Positions 19,039-28,644 of a stretch of DNA of 53,647 nucleotides are shown in pieces (within the stretch, counting starts at the first letter, position 1; each line of letters opens with the position of its first letter). A program made the translations under genes and the position numbers. The stretch comes from Endotrypanum monterogeii (Eukaryota > Euglenozoa > Kinetoplastea > Trypanosomatida > Trypanosomatidae): the NCBI GenBank assembly GCA_000333855.2, contig CM007323.1:70011-123657 (forward strand). Reading direction: 5' to 3'. Below the pieces are notes generated by a model. The model made no database searches, had not been told where the DNA came from, and saw nothing but the letters and a program-made list of their open reading frames with translations.

Positions 19039-20951
19039 GAATGCCGCAGGAGTGAGGGAAGCTCCGTTTTCTCCTTGATTATTGCTGTTGTGTGCTGTGT
19101 GATCTGCTGTGAAAAAAAAAAAGCCTGGAGGCCTACCCCCCCTCTCCTAACAGACACACGCATACAGACACACACACTATATATATATAAATACGCAGTA
19201 AAAAAAAAAAAATTCGGGGAGATATTTTTATGCTTGCTCATATTTCCGACTGTGAGGTGTGCCTTACATGCTGTACTGGAGGTACTGCGGTGAACGAATA
19301 GGGGCGGAGGGAAGGAGTTGCTGCAGCAGGCGTGTAAAATACTTGATGGAGGTGACGATGTGACGATAGCATCCGCCTCGGTGTGTGTGTGTGTGTGTGA
19401 GGGGGAGGGAGGGGGAGTGCGTGTGGCACCCATGCAAGCTCGTCCTACACAGGCACATGTATCTACCCACCACCACCGCCGCCACTCTTTTCACAGAGGC
19501 CTTCCCCCCCCCCCTCCTCCCCCTCTGTAACTCAAAAGAAGACAAATGAGAACGATCACACGCACGCAAACTCAATGTATTATCGTGTCTCCCACGCCCT
19601 TTCCCTCCCCCTTCGTGTGTGTGTGTGTGTGCGTCCTTTTTTGTTTGTTTTTTATCCCCATTCCTGCACAACATTAATCTCCTGTTCCATTCTCCCTCTG
19701 CGTATGCGTGTATGTTGCTAAAATATTTTGATTTCAGGGTGGGCAGGATCTCCCCATACACACACACACACACACACACCTCCCCATGCCTCCGATTGTG
19801 TGCGCGTCGTGGCGGGCTAAACGTGTGTGAGTGACTTCGAGTGGGTCAGAGAACAAAAAAAAAATTCTAAGTGTGTGTGTGTGTGTGTTTCTCTGTGAAG
19901 TGCGCAAATCGACCAGCTTACCTTGGACTCTTTCATGTTTTTTTTTGATACGATCGCACTCCCCTCCCTCCTCCCCCACCAAAAAAAAAAAAACGGAAAG
20001 ACATATATGAATGTCTGTACACCGCACAGTCGTGATGATTGTTTGCAGCTATAGGTTCCGCCCTTCTCCTTATCGGGGCACCCACTCATACTCACACGGA
20101 CAGGGAAGAAGGGAGGTGCTCCCATTCCCCTATTTTTCCGTCGCTCTCTGATCATCATCACACAACTATTTTGTTGTTCACTGGATGCCCCCCCTCCATG
20201 TTGCCACCTCTTCCTCTCTCCCTCCTCCCCCTCACCCCGCACGCGTCAGACACACACCTACACCTCGCAGACCCTGTTTGATTTCCTTGCACACACGCTC
20301 GAGCAGACGCACACAACTGAACTTTCTGGGGGGTGGGTATGACCGGGGTTGTTACTCAACGGGGCTCCAGCTGAAGGACGCACACGGCACGTCATCTCAT
20401 CATGGAATCTCTTGCATACATCCTCGCCTCACCGTTCCCTCACAGTCGGTTGACCCACATCAAAAAGAAAAACGAAACGACAGCGAATTGAAAAAAAAAA
20501 AGCGCCAAAGACGAGGTTTGTTGTAGAGGCCTACGCTTCACCTCGTACAACAGCCCCACCACCACCACCACCACCACCTCCCGCAACGAACTATCGTTGC
20601 TGTTGTGTGTGGCTTCTCCTATCAGACGGATGATACACATCAGCATTCATTCATTCATTCCGTATTATTATTATTTTTTTTTTTTTGCGCTGTAGTGGCC
20701 TTCTGCTGTACACATCACGGGTATTTTCTTTCTTTTTTTCTCGTTCTCCCTCACATTACCGTCTTGCCTTGCTGATTCTGGTGAGTAGACACTGTGCATT
20801 TATAGTTATCATCTACTTATTTTCATTGGTGTATTCCTATACACTCACCTTTGACTCTCCCCCTTATCCCAAAATGTCGATGGCACCGTTTATTACCAAC
20901 GCCATTGCCCTCACCCCCCCCTCCCTCCCTCCTAAGCATATTCTGAGCATG

Positions 20952-20984
<33 letters not shown>

Positions 20985-21972
20985 TTTACTGTTATATATA
21001 TATATATATATATTACTTTTCTAGTTCTTTGTTCACTTATGGTGGGTGATGTGCTGGTCGACGACGTCAACAGCGTCTGCGGTATTTCTTCCTGGGATGG
21101 GAGTATGGTGATGATGAGGATGGCATATTTTTTGTCTGTAGGGTTTGTTGTGTGGAACATAGATGAGGGGTGATGCCCGCCGCACTTGCCTCCCCTCCCC
21201 GTGTTTTTCCTCTTTTCATGAATGCAGAGACGTGAGTATCACGCGTATATACACGCCTTAAACTGTTTTTTTTTTTTGTCGCTTCCCCATGCCAATGCAG
21301 CCTCGTGATGCACACACACGCGCGCGCCGGGGTATTGTGAAGACACATGTACAGGAACGTTTGATCAGGTAGTAGCACATTCTCCATGTTGTGTATTTTT
21401 GAGGTTGTTATTGCGGTTATTCCTCGGTAATTACTGAACGGCGGCATTTCTATGGCGCGCGGGATGAAGGGGAGGAGAAAGGGGGCAGCCTTTGGATGCG
21501 GGCTTGTCTTGAGATTCATTCCTCTGTCGGACCGCCGCCGCCGCCCCCCTCTTCTCCCTCCGTCTCGGAGACTTCTTTCACAAGTGCACACAACCCCGCA
21601 ACTGGTACGTAGACACGCGCCTGCATGCAAACAAGCAAAAAAAAACAAAAAAAAAAGAAGAGAGAAGGCCCTCATCCTCTGCGTCGTCATCGATTTCATT
21701 GCGGGGGAAGGGGGGCGAGATCACTGGGTGTCGCAGACCCATGACAGCGACCACGATGTGCAATGTCACCACCGTCGGGGGCGATCGTGCAGGATTGAAC
21801 CTGTCTGTCCCACCCACGTGGCTGGTGAGGTGCGTCAGCGTGACTCGGACGCTGCCCACAAGCCTCTCACTGCTTACCAATGTGTGCGCGTCTTCGCTGA
21901 TCGGGGTTGTCATCCCCATTTGCAGCTGCTTCATCATGCTACATCTCTCGCATCCCCTTTTCTTTACTACAT

Positions 21973-22014
<42 letters not shown>
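21973..22014. repeat. (CA)n(TA)n microsatellite
   Basis: About 11 CA units run into about ten TA units, 300 bp upstream of the fatty acid hydroxylase gene. Confidence 0.9.
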
Positions 22015-22081
22015 CATCTGCATACGTTGCCATGTCACAATAGACAAACACACCCCTCCCCTCCCCTCATCATTCATCTTT

Positions 22082-22173
22082 CTTTTCTCTTTTTTTTTTT
22101 TTTTCACGTATAAACTACTTCACCACTGCTCGTCAAACCCGATATCGAAAAAAAAAAAACGTCTTCGCTGCAG
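22082..22173 (+). promoter_or_regulatory. Predicted trans-splice acceptor for the fatty acid hydroxylase gene
   Basis: A strong T-tract (22082-22104) is followed, after an A-run, by CAG with AG at 22172-22173. Use of this site would leave a ~143-nt 5' UTR before the ATG at 22317. Prediction from pattern only. Confidence 0.45.
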
Positions 22174-22316
22174 GGGGCTGTCCGCGACTCCCTCCCTCCT
22201 ATACTCATCCCCCCCGCCGCCGCCGCCCTCCTCCTCCCAATACTCTCCCATTCTCGTATATTGGTGCACAGCACACCCACCACCAGTATTATCACCATCA
22301 CCCCATTTGCACAAGA

Positions 22317-23675
22317 ATGCCGGCCGCAACGGATGGCGCCTCAGCGTCGGAGACTCGGAAGGAGTACTACTCAATAGACTCGGCAACAGGCGAGATGCTG
22401 TTCCCCAGCACAAGTGCCTTCGAGGCCTACGCCAGTCATGCCGCGAAGGAGTATGAAAGTAATAAAAAAAATAGTGGGAAGGTGACGATGCCATGCATGT
22501 ACATCTATAAAGGGCTTATCTATAGTGCTGCCAAGTTCAGCCACGTACACCCTGGCGGTGTCCAGGTGATGGCGCACTACCATGGAAAGGATATTACTCA
22601 GGTGTTCCACGACGAGCACCACCACCACGCCCATACGGCAACTGCTGTTAGTATTCTGCAGCAATATCGTGTGGGCAAGATTTCGGAGGTGAAAAGCGGC
22701 GTGGCTGGTCAGCTCAGGAAGTCGGGCGCTGACACCCTAACGGAGCTCACGGCGTACCCGCAGATCACTCAAAAGTATGTGATATACAAAGATTTTTTAA
22801 TCCGCCGAGATCGCGGGCTGGTGTGGCAAGTGATGTTTCTCAGCCTCCCACAGTACATGCATTTGATCGATACGCCTATTTATCTCCCCGATTGTCGCCT
22901 CTTCGACTCGAGTCTGATCGAGTTGTTCTCCCGCACAAAGCATTGGGTCATCATGGTCCTCTGGCTGCCGCTGAGCTTCTTTTGGGTCATGCGTGGGGTG
23001 ATGCGCGACTACACGCAGCTGAACCCCGCCTGGAGCAGCCGCTTCGATGTCTATCTCTACTACCCCAACAGAAATTGGGTCTTTGGCAATTACCCTGCTC
23101 CTGTGAACCCATCCATGACGTCGTACATCCCACCCAATGCCACCGACCCCAGGACGATAGCCGAGGCGCAGTACCGTCACGCTGCCGCCGTCAGCGACTT
23201 CAGTCCCTTCTTTGTGCTGGTCTTCTTTCTTTTGGGCGTTGGACTGTGGTCTCTGATGGAGTATTCGATCCACCGCTTCGTCTTTCATTTTGAGCGTCGA
23301 GTGCCCCAATTTCTGCTCGACAACCCCCTCTCCAAACAGGTGCACCTCCTCCTCCACGGTATCCATCACGTCATTCCCATGGACCCGGATCGCCTCGTCT
23401 TCCCGCCGGCAATGTTTGCGGTGGCGTGCGCTGTACTTTACTGGTGCTACAGCTACGTGATGACGGGTAGTTGCCTTGATGTCGTCAGCGGCGGCGCAGT
23501 CTTCGGGTATGTTTTATACGATGAAGTTCATTACTACATCCATCACTGCGATCCCACCAGCCTCTACTTGAAGAACTTGCGAAAATACCACCACGCGCAT
23601 CACTACATCGACAACGCTCGTGGGTACGGCATCACCAATACATTATGGGACCAGCTGTTGGGTACCGCGCACTAA
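22317..23675 (+). CDS. FA2H: Fatty acid 2-hydroxylase with N-terminal cytochrome b5 domain (Scs7/FA2H-like)
   Basis: 452 residues. The N-terminal cytochrome b5 domain (~50-130) has the heme motif HPGG (78-81) and a second His-rich heme-ligand region (EHHHHAHTATA, ~101-111). The C-terminal half is a membrane-bound di-iron hydroxylase: HRFVFH (319-324), HLLLHGIHH (343-351), HYYIHH (~405-410) and YHHAHH (~424-429), between hydrophobic segments near ~220-240, ~295-315, ~365-390 and ~395. This is the FA2H/Scs7 architecture (372-384 residues in human and yeast), which adds a 2-hydroxyl group to the N-acyl chain of ceramide and sphingolipids at the ER, with electrons passed by cytochrome b5. In trypanosomatids the end product would be inositol phosphorylceramide with a hydroxylated acyl chain (inference). 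The ~45-residue N-terminal extension before the b5 fold has no obvious signal. Strong call. Confidence 0.93.
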   Translation: MPAATDGASASETRKEYYSIDSATGEMLFPSTSAFEAYASHAAKEYESNKKNSGKVTMPCMYIYKGLIYSAAKFSHVHPGGVQVMAHYHGKDITQVFHDEHHHHAHTATAVSILQQYRVGKISEVKSGVAGQLRKSGADTLTELTAYPQITQKYVIYKDFLIRRDRGLVWQVMFLSLPQYMHLIDTPIYLPDCRLFDSSLIELFSRTKHWVIMVLWLPLSFFWVMRGVMRDYTQLNPAWSSRFDVYLYYPNRNWVFGNYPAPVNPSMTSYIPPNATDPRTIAEAQYRHAAAVSDFSPFFVLVFFLLGVGLWSLMEYSIHRFVFHFERRVPQFLLDNPLSKQVHLLLHGIHHVIPMDPDRLVFPPAMFAVACAVLYWCYSYVMTGSCLDVVSGGAVFGYVLYDEVHYYIHHCDPTSLYLKNLRKYHHAHHYIDNARGYGITNTLWDQLLGTAH

Positions 23676-23875
23676 CGGGGCGGGGGGGGGGGAAGATTCA
23701 TAATCATAAGGATACTGATGGCGACCCTCCTCAGCCATTCGACCGGTGTGGCATATACTGGGAAAGTGTGTGTGTGTGTGTGTTTTGGAGGGGGGTACTT
23801 CTGGAGTGCAAAGATGCTGGATGTCATGTGATTGCCCCGCCCCTTCATCCACCCCCCTCTCCTCTCCTCCGCCGT

Positions 23876-23948
23876 CCGTCGCGTCGACGCGTACGACGTA
23901 GCCGGAGTACGGACGTACGACGACGGTACGACGACGACGCGAACGACG
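23876..23948. other. ACG-rich low-complexity flank of gap, probable sequence artefact
   Basis: The ~70 bases before the gap are almost wholly permutations of cg, acg and gac triplets, unlike any nearby sequence. This looks like degraded read-end sequence rather than genome. Confidence 0.6.
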
Positions 23949-24087
23949 NNNNNNNNNNNNNNNNNNNNNNNNNNNNNNNNNNNNNNNNNNNNNNNNNNNN
24001 NNNNNNNNNNNNNNNNNNNNNNNNNNNNNNNNNNNNNNNNNNNNNNNNNNNNNNNNNNNNNNNNNNNNNNNNNNNNNNNNNNNNNNN
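23949..24087. other. Assembly gap (139 N)
   Basis: Run of 139 undetermined bases. A 12-bp sequence, ggatgtcatgtg, occurs both before it (23819-23830) and immediately after it (24088-24099). Confidence 0.99.
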
Positions 24088-24471
24088 GGATGTCATGTGT
24101 ATTCCGCCCCCGTCCCCTTACCACTCCCCCCACCCCCCCCCTTGCCCCCCCCTCCCCCTCGTTCTCCCGGAGGGGGACAGGGTGGGGATGAAAGTGGGCA
24201 AGGGAAGAAGTGCAAAGGAACAGAACAGAACAGAACACACACACACACAACAAAAAAAAAAAGACGTGGAGGGGTATCGTTGATACTCGGTGAAATACAG
24301 AAAGCGTAATCGGTGTTTGAATTATTTTTATTTTTGTTATGCATTTTAATTTTACTTTTTTTTTTTTGGGGGGGGGGTTTGTCTGCTGCTTGTATTTTCT
24401 TTCGTGCCGTTGTTGCCTTCTCCTCCGTTGCCACACCTGCCGTCGCACACCACGTTGATGCTGGAGATATA

Positions 24472-24514
24472 AATATATATAAATATATGTGTGTGTGTGT
24501 GTGTGTGTGTGTAT
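24472..24514. repeat. (TA)n(TG)n microsatellite
   Basis: Interrupted TA repeats (with ATAAATATA) lead into about 12 TG units. Confidence 0.9.
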
Positions 24515-25012
24515 GCAAGGGCGGGGAGGGGGCTGAACCCCGCTGTATACATCCAAGATAAACGGTGAGGAGGAGGCATAATCGTGAAGAAAAAAAAAAT
24601 AGGGATCTATGGGAGGCGGAGGCGGAGGCGGAGGGGGGGGACGAATAGGTAAGCATGTACGTGCACGTGTCTGCGTAATGATCGAAAAGTTTCTCGGTTT
24701 GCGTGAGCGTTGGTTAGAACTCCCGCAAGCAGCCCCCCCCCCCCCTCTCCGCATCCCCCTTTACGACCACCACCACCACAACAATAATAATAATAATATG
24801 TGACACAACCTTCAAAGGTACGAGCTGTGCATCTTGCGGAAGCTGTCCTTACTGTTTGATACTTTTTTTTTCCCCCTCTCTCCAGAAGCTGTGTGTATGT
24901 GTGGCCACCGTTTGGCAACAGCGGCTCCTCACTCGCCTCATTAATGTCACAAACTCTCCAGGTTTTTTTTTTGTTATTTAGTGTGTGGCTTTGCTAGATG
25001 AACTGGGCCTCC

Positions 25013-25080
25013 TCCCCCCTCTCCACCTCCCCCCCCTCCTCTCCACCTCCCCCCCCCCTCTCCACCTCCCCCCCCCTCCA
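25013..25080. repeat. C-rich minisatellite, about three units
   Basis: The phrase ctctccacctcccccc recurs three times with varying C-run lengths, giving units of about 22-25 bp. Confidence 0.8.
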
Positions 25081-26199
25081 CAGATACGCACCATCCCTTC
25101 CTCTCCTCGCGGTGCGCTTGGTGAAGAAAAGGGGAGAAAGGTATCGTAGTTAGTTGGTAGTCGATGCAGAGCTCTTGATCTCCTGAGTATCCTTTGAAGA
25201 TGAGGTCACTGTAGAGATGACTCTCTCTGGCAGAGGATCACGCCTGCCCATCACGGCACGGACCAGTGGCCCTGGATTGCCACTCTGTGTGTGAAAGCAA
25301 GGGAGGTGGGTGGCTCTCACCTTGGACCGCTTCCCCCCCCTCCCTGACGCATACACGACACGTTAAGCACGTGTACGTGTTTCTCCTTGTGCGTGCGCTT
25401 TCTGCTTCGTTTTATTTGTCTGATCTCCACTTCTTCTTTTTTTTTTTAGCTTTGTTTTTTGACCCCTGCGTCTGACCTCGCCCATGTAAAGAAATGCTTA
25501 GCACGTCTACACCATCTCGCCCCCCCCCCCCTCCAGGCGCCTCCATCATGAAAGACACAGGCAAGCAGAGGGAGAGTCCCGCACGCCCACGCCCGCACAA
25601 AGCTGAGGGGTTGGGGCAGGAGGGGGGGGGAGGAACCTCCTATTTCTCGCCCCTCCGCACCCCGTTCCTTCCGGGACCCCCCGGATGGAACGTTTCAGCC
25701 CAGACATATGGCCTATATGTATTCATCGCCCTACTTGTCTTTCTCCTGCCTCCTCTCTTCATTCCCCTCTTTTTTTTTTTTTTTGGTGGGGATGCATACA
25801 TCCACATACGCATCACCCCGAAGCGTCAACATTGCCCCTGGCCCCTCTTCTCAGGAAGCCTTTCTTTTTTTCTTTTTTTTTCCCTCGTCCCCCCCCCCTT
25901 TTTTTTTCCGCTCGTTGAAGTGATTTATATATTGAAGGTCAGTGTCCTGTTTGAGTCTTTATTGCATCATCAGTGTCTCCTACGACACCCCCACCACACA
26001 CGCGCGTCTTGGGATGACAGTGATCAGCTAAAACCAAGAGCGCCAACTCAAGAAATACACTGTGTCCTCCTTTTTTTATATATATTATAATTTGTTTGTA
26101 CATAGTACGTGCCCCCACTCGCTCCACTTTTTTTTTTTTTTCGCTTTCTGATCCGCGCTGTATCAGTGGGCCGTAGTAGTAATACCGACGCTGCAAAGC

Positions 26200-26231
<32 letters not shown>

Positions 26232-26403
26232 CACACAAAGGCGGGAGCAACAAGAACAAAAATAAATAAATAAATACAAGGCCCTCCAGCTCACACATTG
26301 ATATATACAATTGTGGATATCACAAGTTGAGGGAGGGGAAAGAGACAAAACAAAGGACGCCGCAGCACGAGACATTTTATTATTATTTGAAAAAAAATCT
26401 TAT

Positions 26404-26407
<4 letters not shown>

Positions 26408-26439
<32 letters not shown>
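26408..26439. repeat. (TA)n microsatellite
   Basis: About 16 TA units inside a ~130-bp stretch that is almost free of G and C, 95 bp upstream of the first SatP-like gene. Confidence 0.9.
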
Positions 26440-26441
<2 letters not shown>

Positions 26442-26496
26442 AAACAGATATTTAAAAAAAATAAAAAAAAACATAAAACCTTAAAAAGAAAAAATC

Positions 26497-26523
26497 AACC
26501 GCCTCATTCCCTTTCCCTCCAAG
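26497..26523 (+). promoter_or_regulatory. Predicted trans-splice acceptor for the first SatP-like gene
   Basis: The only pyrimidine tract between the A/T-rich stretch and the ATG (ccgcctcattccctttccct) ends in AG at 26522-26523. It would give a 5' UTR of only 11 nt beyond the spliced leader. Confidence 0.5.
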
Positions 26524-26534
26524 AAATACGAGAA

Positions 26535-27488
26535 ATGATGGCCGACGAAGCCGAAGCCTTCGTAGGGATCGATATGTCGGCCGCCCGCGAGCCGCTGACG
26601 CACGCGGCCTCCCTCGTCCACGGTAAGTCGATGACTGTTGACGGGAAGGAGGAGGCGCTGGTTCACAACAACCGCCGCCGCCGCCGTCCGCGCAAGGTGA
26701 TCGTGTATTACTTCAATTCAGACTCAGAGGACGAGGAAGGCGTCACCGATGCGGTGACCGCCGAGCTGAGCTGTGCGCTAGACAACGACGTGGAGGCATC
26801 CACGGAGTCCAGGGTATCCAACTCGCAGGTGGTGATGCGGTGCAAAAAATCATGTGCGCGCGACAACGCGGAGAAATTATCCGCGTGCAAGCCCGCCTGC
26901 GCCGAGGCCCCGCGCATTGGCTCACCGACACCAATGTGTTTTTACGCCTTTGGTATAACAACGCTTCTCTACAACGTGCACAACGCGCAACTGTGCGACC
27001 TGAACATGGCCACGATGGGTCTTGTTACGATGATTGGCGGCCTTACCCAGTTCATCAGTGGCTTCTTCGAGCTGATCAACAAAAATACCCTCGGATGCAC
27101 CATATCGACGACGTACGGAGCGTTCTGGATGGCGACGACAATGCTTTTCTTGTGGCCGCAGAATGATTATGTGACGATGGGCGGAAGCTCGTACTCCGGC
27201 GCATATTTTTTGGTTTGGTTTTTTTTCGCCCTCTCGCTCCTCGCCGCCTCCCTCCGCTCCCCTTTCACGTGCATCGCACTATTTGTTCTGGTGCCGCTTA
27301 ACTTCCTCATGCAGAGCATTGGCTTCTTCATGGACAGCCAGGCCGTTGCGCGTGCCGCCGGCTACGAGGGAATTCTCGTAGGCATGCTAGCCATGTACCT
27401 TGGCGCAGCCTTCATCCTTCGTGAGGTGTACGGCCGCACGGTGCTGCCGCTGCTCTTTCAGGATAAGATGCGTATCGTCGAGTGGTAG
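26535..27488 (+). CDS. GPR1/FUN34/YaaH (SatP, AceTr) family membrane protein, paralogue 1
   Basis: 317 residues, starting at a double ATG. Residues 1-130 are a hydrophilic N-terminal extension, with RRRRRPRK (~48-56) and an acidic DSDSEDEE patch (~62-68). The C-terminal ~185 residues hold six hydrophobic segments with the family pattern: SPTPMCFYAFG (~132), GLVTMIGGLTQFISGFFEL followed by NKNTLG (~157-184), TTYGAFWM, and AGYEGILVGMLAMYLGAA with EVYGRTVLP near the C-terminus. The family (TC 2.A.96) carries acetate, succinate or ammonium across membranes in bacteria and yeast (SatP, Ady2/Ato1). The signature NPAPLGL near the first helix is degenerate here (SPTPMCF). It heads a cluster of three paralogues and shares the C-terminal AGYEGI...LGAA block with paralogue 2. 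Family secure, substrate unknown. Confidence 0.87.
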   Translation: MMADEAEAFVGIDMSAAREPLTHAASLVHGKSMTVDGKEEALVHNNRRRRRPRKVIVYYFNSDSEDEEGVTDAVTAELSCALDNDVEASTESRVSNSQVVMRCKKSCARDNAEKLSACKPACAEAPRIGSPTPMCFYAFGITTLLYNVHNAQLCDLNMATMGLVTMIGGLTQFISGFFELINKNTLGCTISTTYGAFWMATTMLFLWPQNDYVTMGGSSYSGAYFLVWFFFALSLLAASLRSPFTCIALFVLVPLNFLMQSIGFFMDSQAVARAAGYEGILVGMLAMYLGAAFILREVYGRTVLPLLFQDKMRIVEW

Positions 27489-27731
27489 TCACCCACACAG
27501 CTTCGGAATAATATAAGTGTGTAGATCTAAGAGGGGAAGGAAACACAGCAGCAAAAAAAAAAAAAAGAACAAGCACCTTTGTTTCGTAGAAGGAGGGAGG
27601 AAGGAAGAACAAAAAAAAAATACATATACATATACATATGTATTTGTATATATTATAATGTGACAGGACGACACCAAAAACTGTAACATAGATGCCCCAG
27701 GTTCATCATACACACAAACGTAACTATACAT

Positions 27732-27734
27732 ATG

Positions 27735-27769
<35 letters not shown>

Positions 27770-27774
27770 TGCAT
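27732..27774. repeat. (TA)n run framed by ATGCACA / TGTGCAT
   Basis: ATGCACA (27732-27738) precedes about 13 TA units and GTGTGCAT follows (27767-27774), so the block is a near-perfect palindrome with a one-base bulge. Confidence 0.85.
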
Positions 27775-28505
27775 GTCTGTCGCTGTTACGTTCTCATTTT
27801 TCTTGTTTTTCGAAGGCTATTTTGTACCTCTTCATTCATAAATGCCCCCCCCCCCGTTCTTTTCCACGCCCACATCTCCCTCCATCCCCCCGACTCGCCC
27901 TTACTTTCTTCCCCCATAAGACACAAGCGAGCGCACATAGACACACACGCAGGGGAAGATGGGTATTCGTTTTAACGGTGGGGAGGGGGAAGGTGACCTC
28001 GTCATGTCTTGGAGAGAAGAATGGAAAGAGGATGGGAAGGTCAGCGAACAGAGGAGGGAGTGTGTGTGTACAGCACCCCATTTGTGCGCTGACTCGAAAT
28101 AAGCCACGTAAAAGAAAAAAAAAATTTGATAATAAAAAAAATAGATGTACCATTTTTCACCAGAGCTCAGGGTATGGAAAACAGTACACGACCGTCACGG
28201 TGGGGCCCAGAAAAGTGTCTCACAAGCCCTCTAGTTCAACGGCTGATGAGCCAAGAGCTAATGTACTTGCTCCTGCTCCTCATCTAGTTAACCCCCACCA
28301 CGACCACATTGTTCGTTCATCCAACTCACATGTTTTGCTTCCTATCATCTCGAGTTGTGCGTCTCACATTGCACTTCCTTTCACCATTTTATTTGAGGCA
28401 TTGAGACGCTCTTTCATTTCTTTCCCGTACACACACACGCACACACGCACATGCACGCAGATACCACCACCCCATCAGATATAGACCAGTACTCGTGAGC
28501 ATCAT

Positions 28506-28542
28506 TTTTTTTTTCTTTCACCCCCTCCCCATCGCACATAAG
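28506..28542 (+). promoter_or_regulatory. Predicted trans-splice acceptor for the second SatP-like gene
   Basis: T/C tract (28506-28530) followed by the first AG at 28541-28542, about 100 nt before the ATG at 28645. Confidence 0.5.
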
Positions 28543-28644
28543 TCATCGCGTCGATATATATATATATTTTTTTTTTCGTTCTTGTCGTGCCGTTAAACTC
28601 GGGTTCCAGACACATCGCCAGTAGCCACGACATAACCGTGAACG

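Larger units (their letters stand above)
19039..22316. other. Long intergenic region (3.3 kb), no gene seen
   Basis: Unusually long for a single spacer. It is mostly T/C-rich tracts, homopolymers and simple repeats: CA at 19757-19779, (CAC)n near 20556-20578, (ATT)n at 20952-20985, TA at 20994-21014 and CA-TA at 21973-22014. Stretches of more complex sequence occur at ~19220-19420, 20020-20110, 21030-21180 and 21670-21960, but I see no protein-like frame, tRNA or confident snoRNA. A T-rich open frame at 20685-21173 is a composition artefact. Confidence 0.6.
23676..26534. other. Intergenic region containing an assembly gap, no gene seen
   Basis: About 2.9 kb. The left part holds the sequencing gap and its poor-quality flank. 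Beyond it are homopolymers (T and G runs 24358-24378), TA-TG repeats (24472-24514), a C-rich minisatellite (25013-25080), a near-perfect 12-bp hairpin (25663-25692), T-tracts and, just before the next gene, a strongly A/T-rich stretch (26370-26495) with a (TA)16 run. No convincing protein or RNA gene. Confidence 0.6.
27489..28644. other. Intergenic, no gene seen
   Basis: A-runs near 27554 and 27611, the near-palindromic (TA)n block at 27732-27774, C-runs near 27846, and some complex sequence at 28150-28430 without a protein-like frame. The last pyrimidine tract (28506-28530) precedes a candidate acceptor AG. Confidence 0.65.

Noticed and set aside
20030..20150. GTGATGA near 20034 with a later CTGA resembles C/D snoRNA boxes
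   Set aside because: Spacing is about 110 nt, there is no terminal stem and no guide match that I can test; chance boxes are frequent.
20685..21173. 162-codon + strand frame with hydrophobic stretches
   Set aside because: T-rich composition and ATT/TA repeats produce Phe/Leu/Ile runs; no family pattern or codon bias.
21780..21850. Reverse complement of ggattgaacc looks like a tRNA B box on the minus strand
   Set aside because: The flanking bases do not form a T stem, and no A box or acceptor stem is present.
21452..22456. 334-codon + strand frame overlapping the start of the fatty acid hydroxylase gene
   Set aside because: It crosses CA/TA repeats and A/T runs and overlaps a secure gene in another frame.
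23672..24754. Long minus-strand open frame across the assembly gap
   Set aside because: It runs through N bases and simple repeats; the translation is a chain of Thr-His, Pro and Lys runs.
25013..25080. Possible CRISPR-like array
   Set aside because: Units are short, C-rich and adjacent without unique spacers; a eukaryotic minisatellite.
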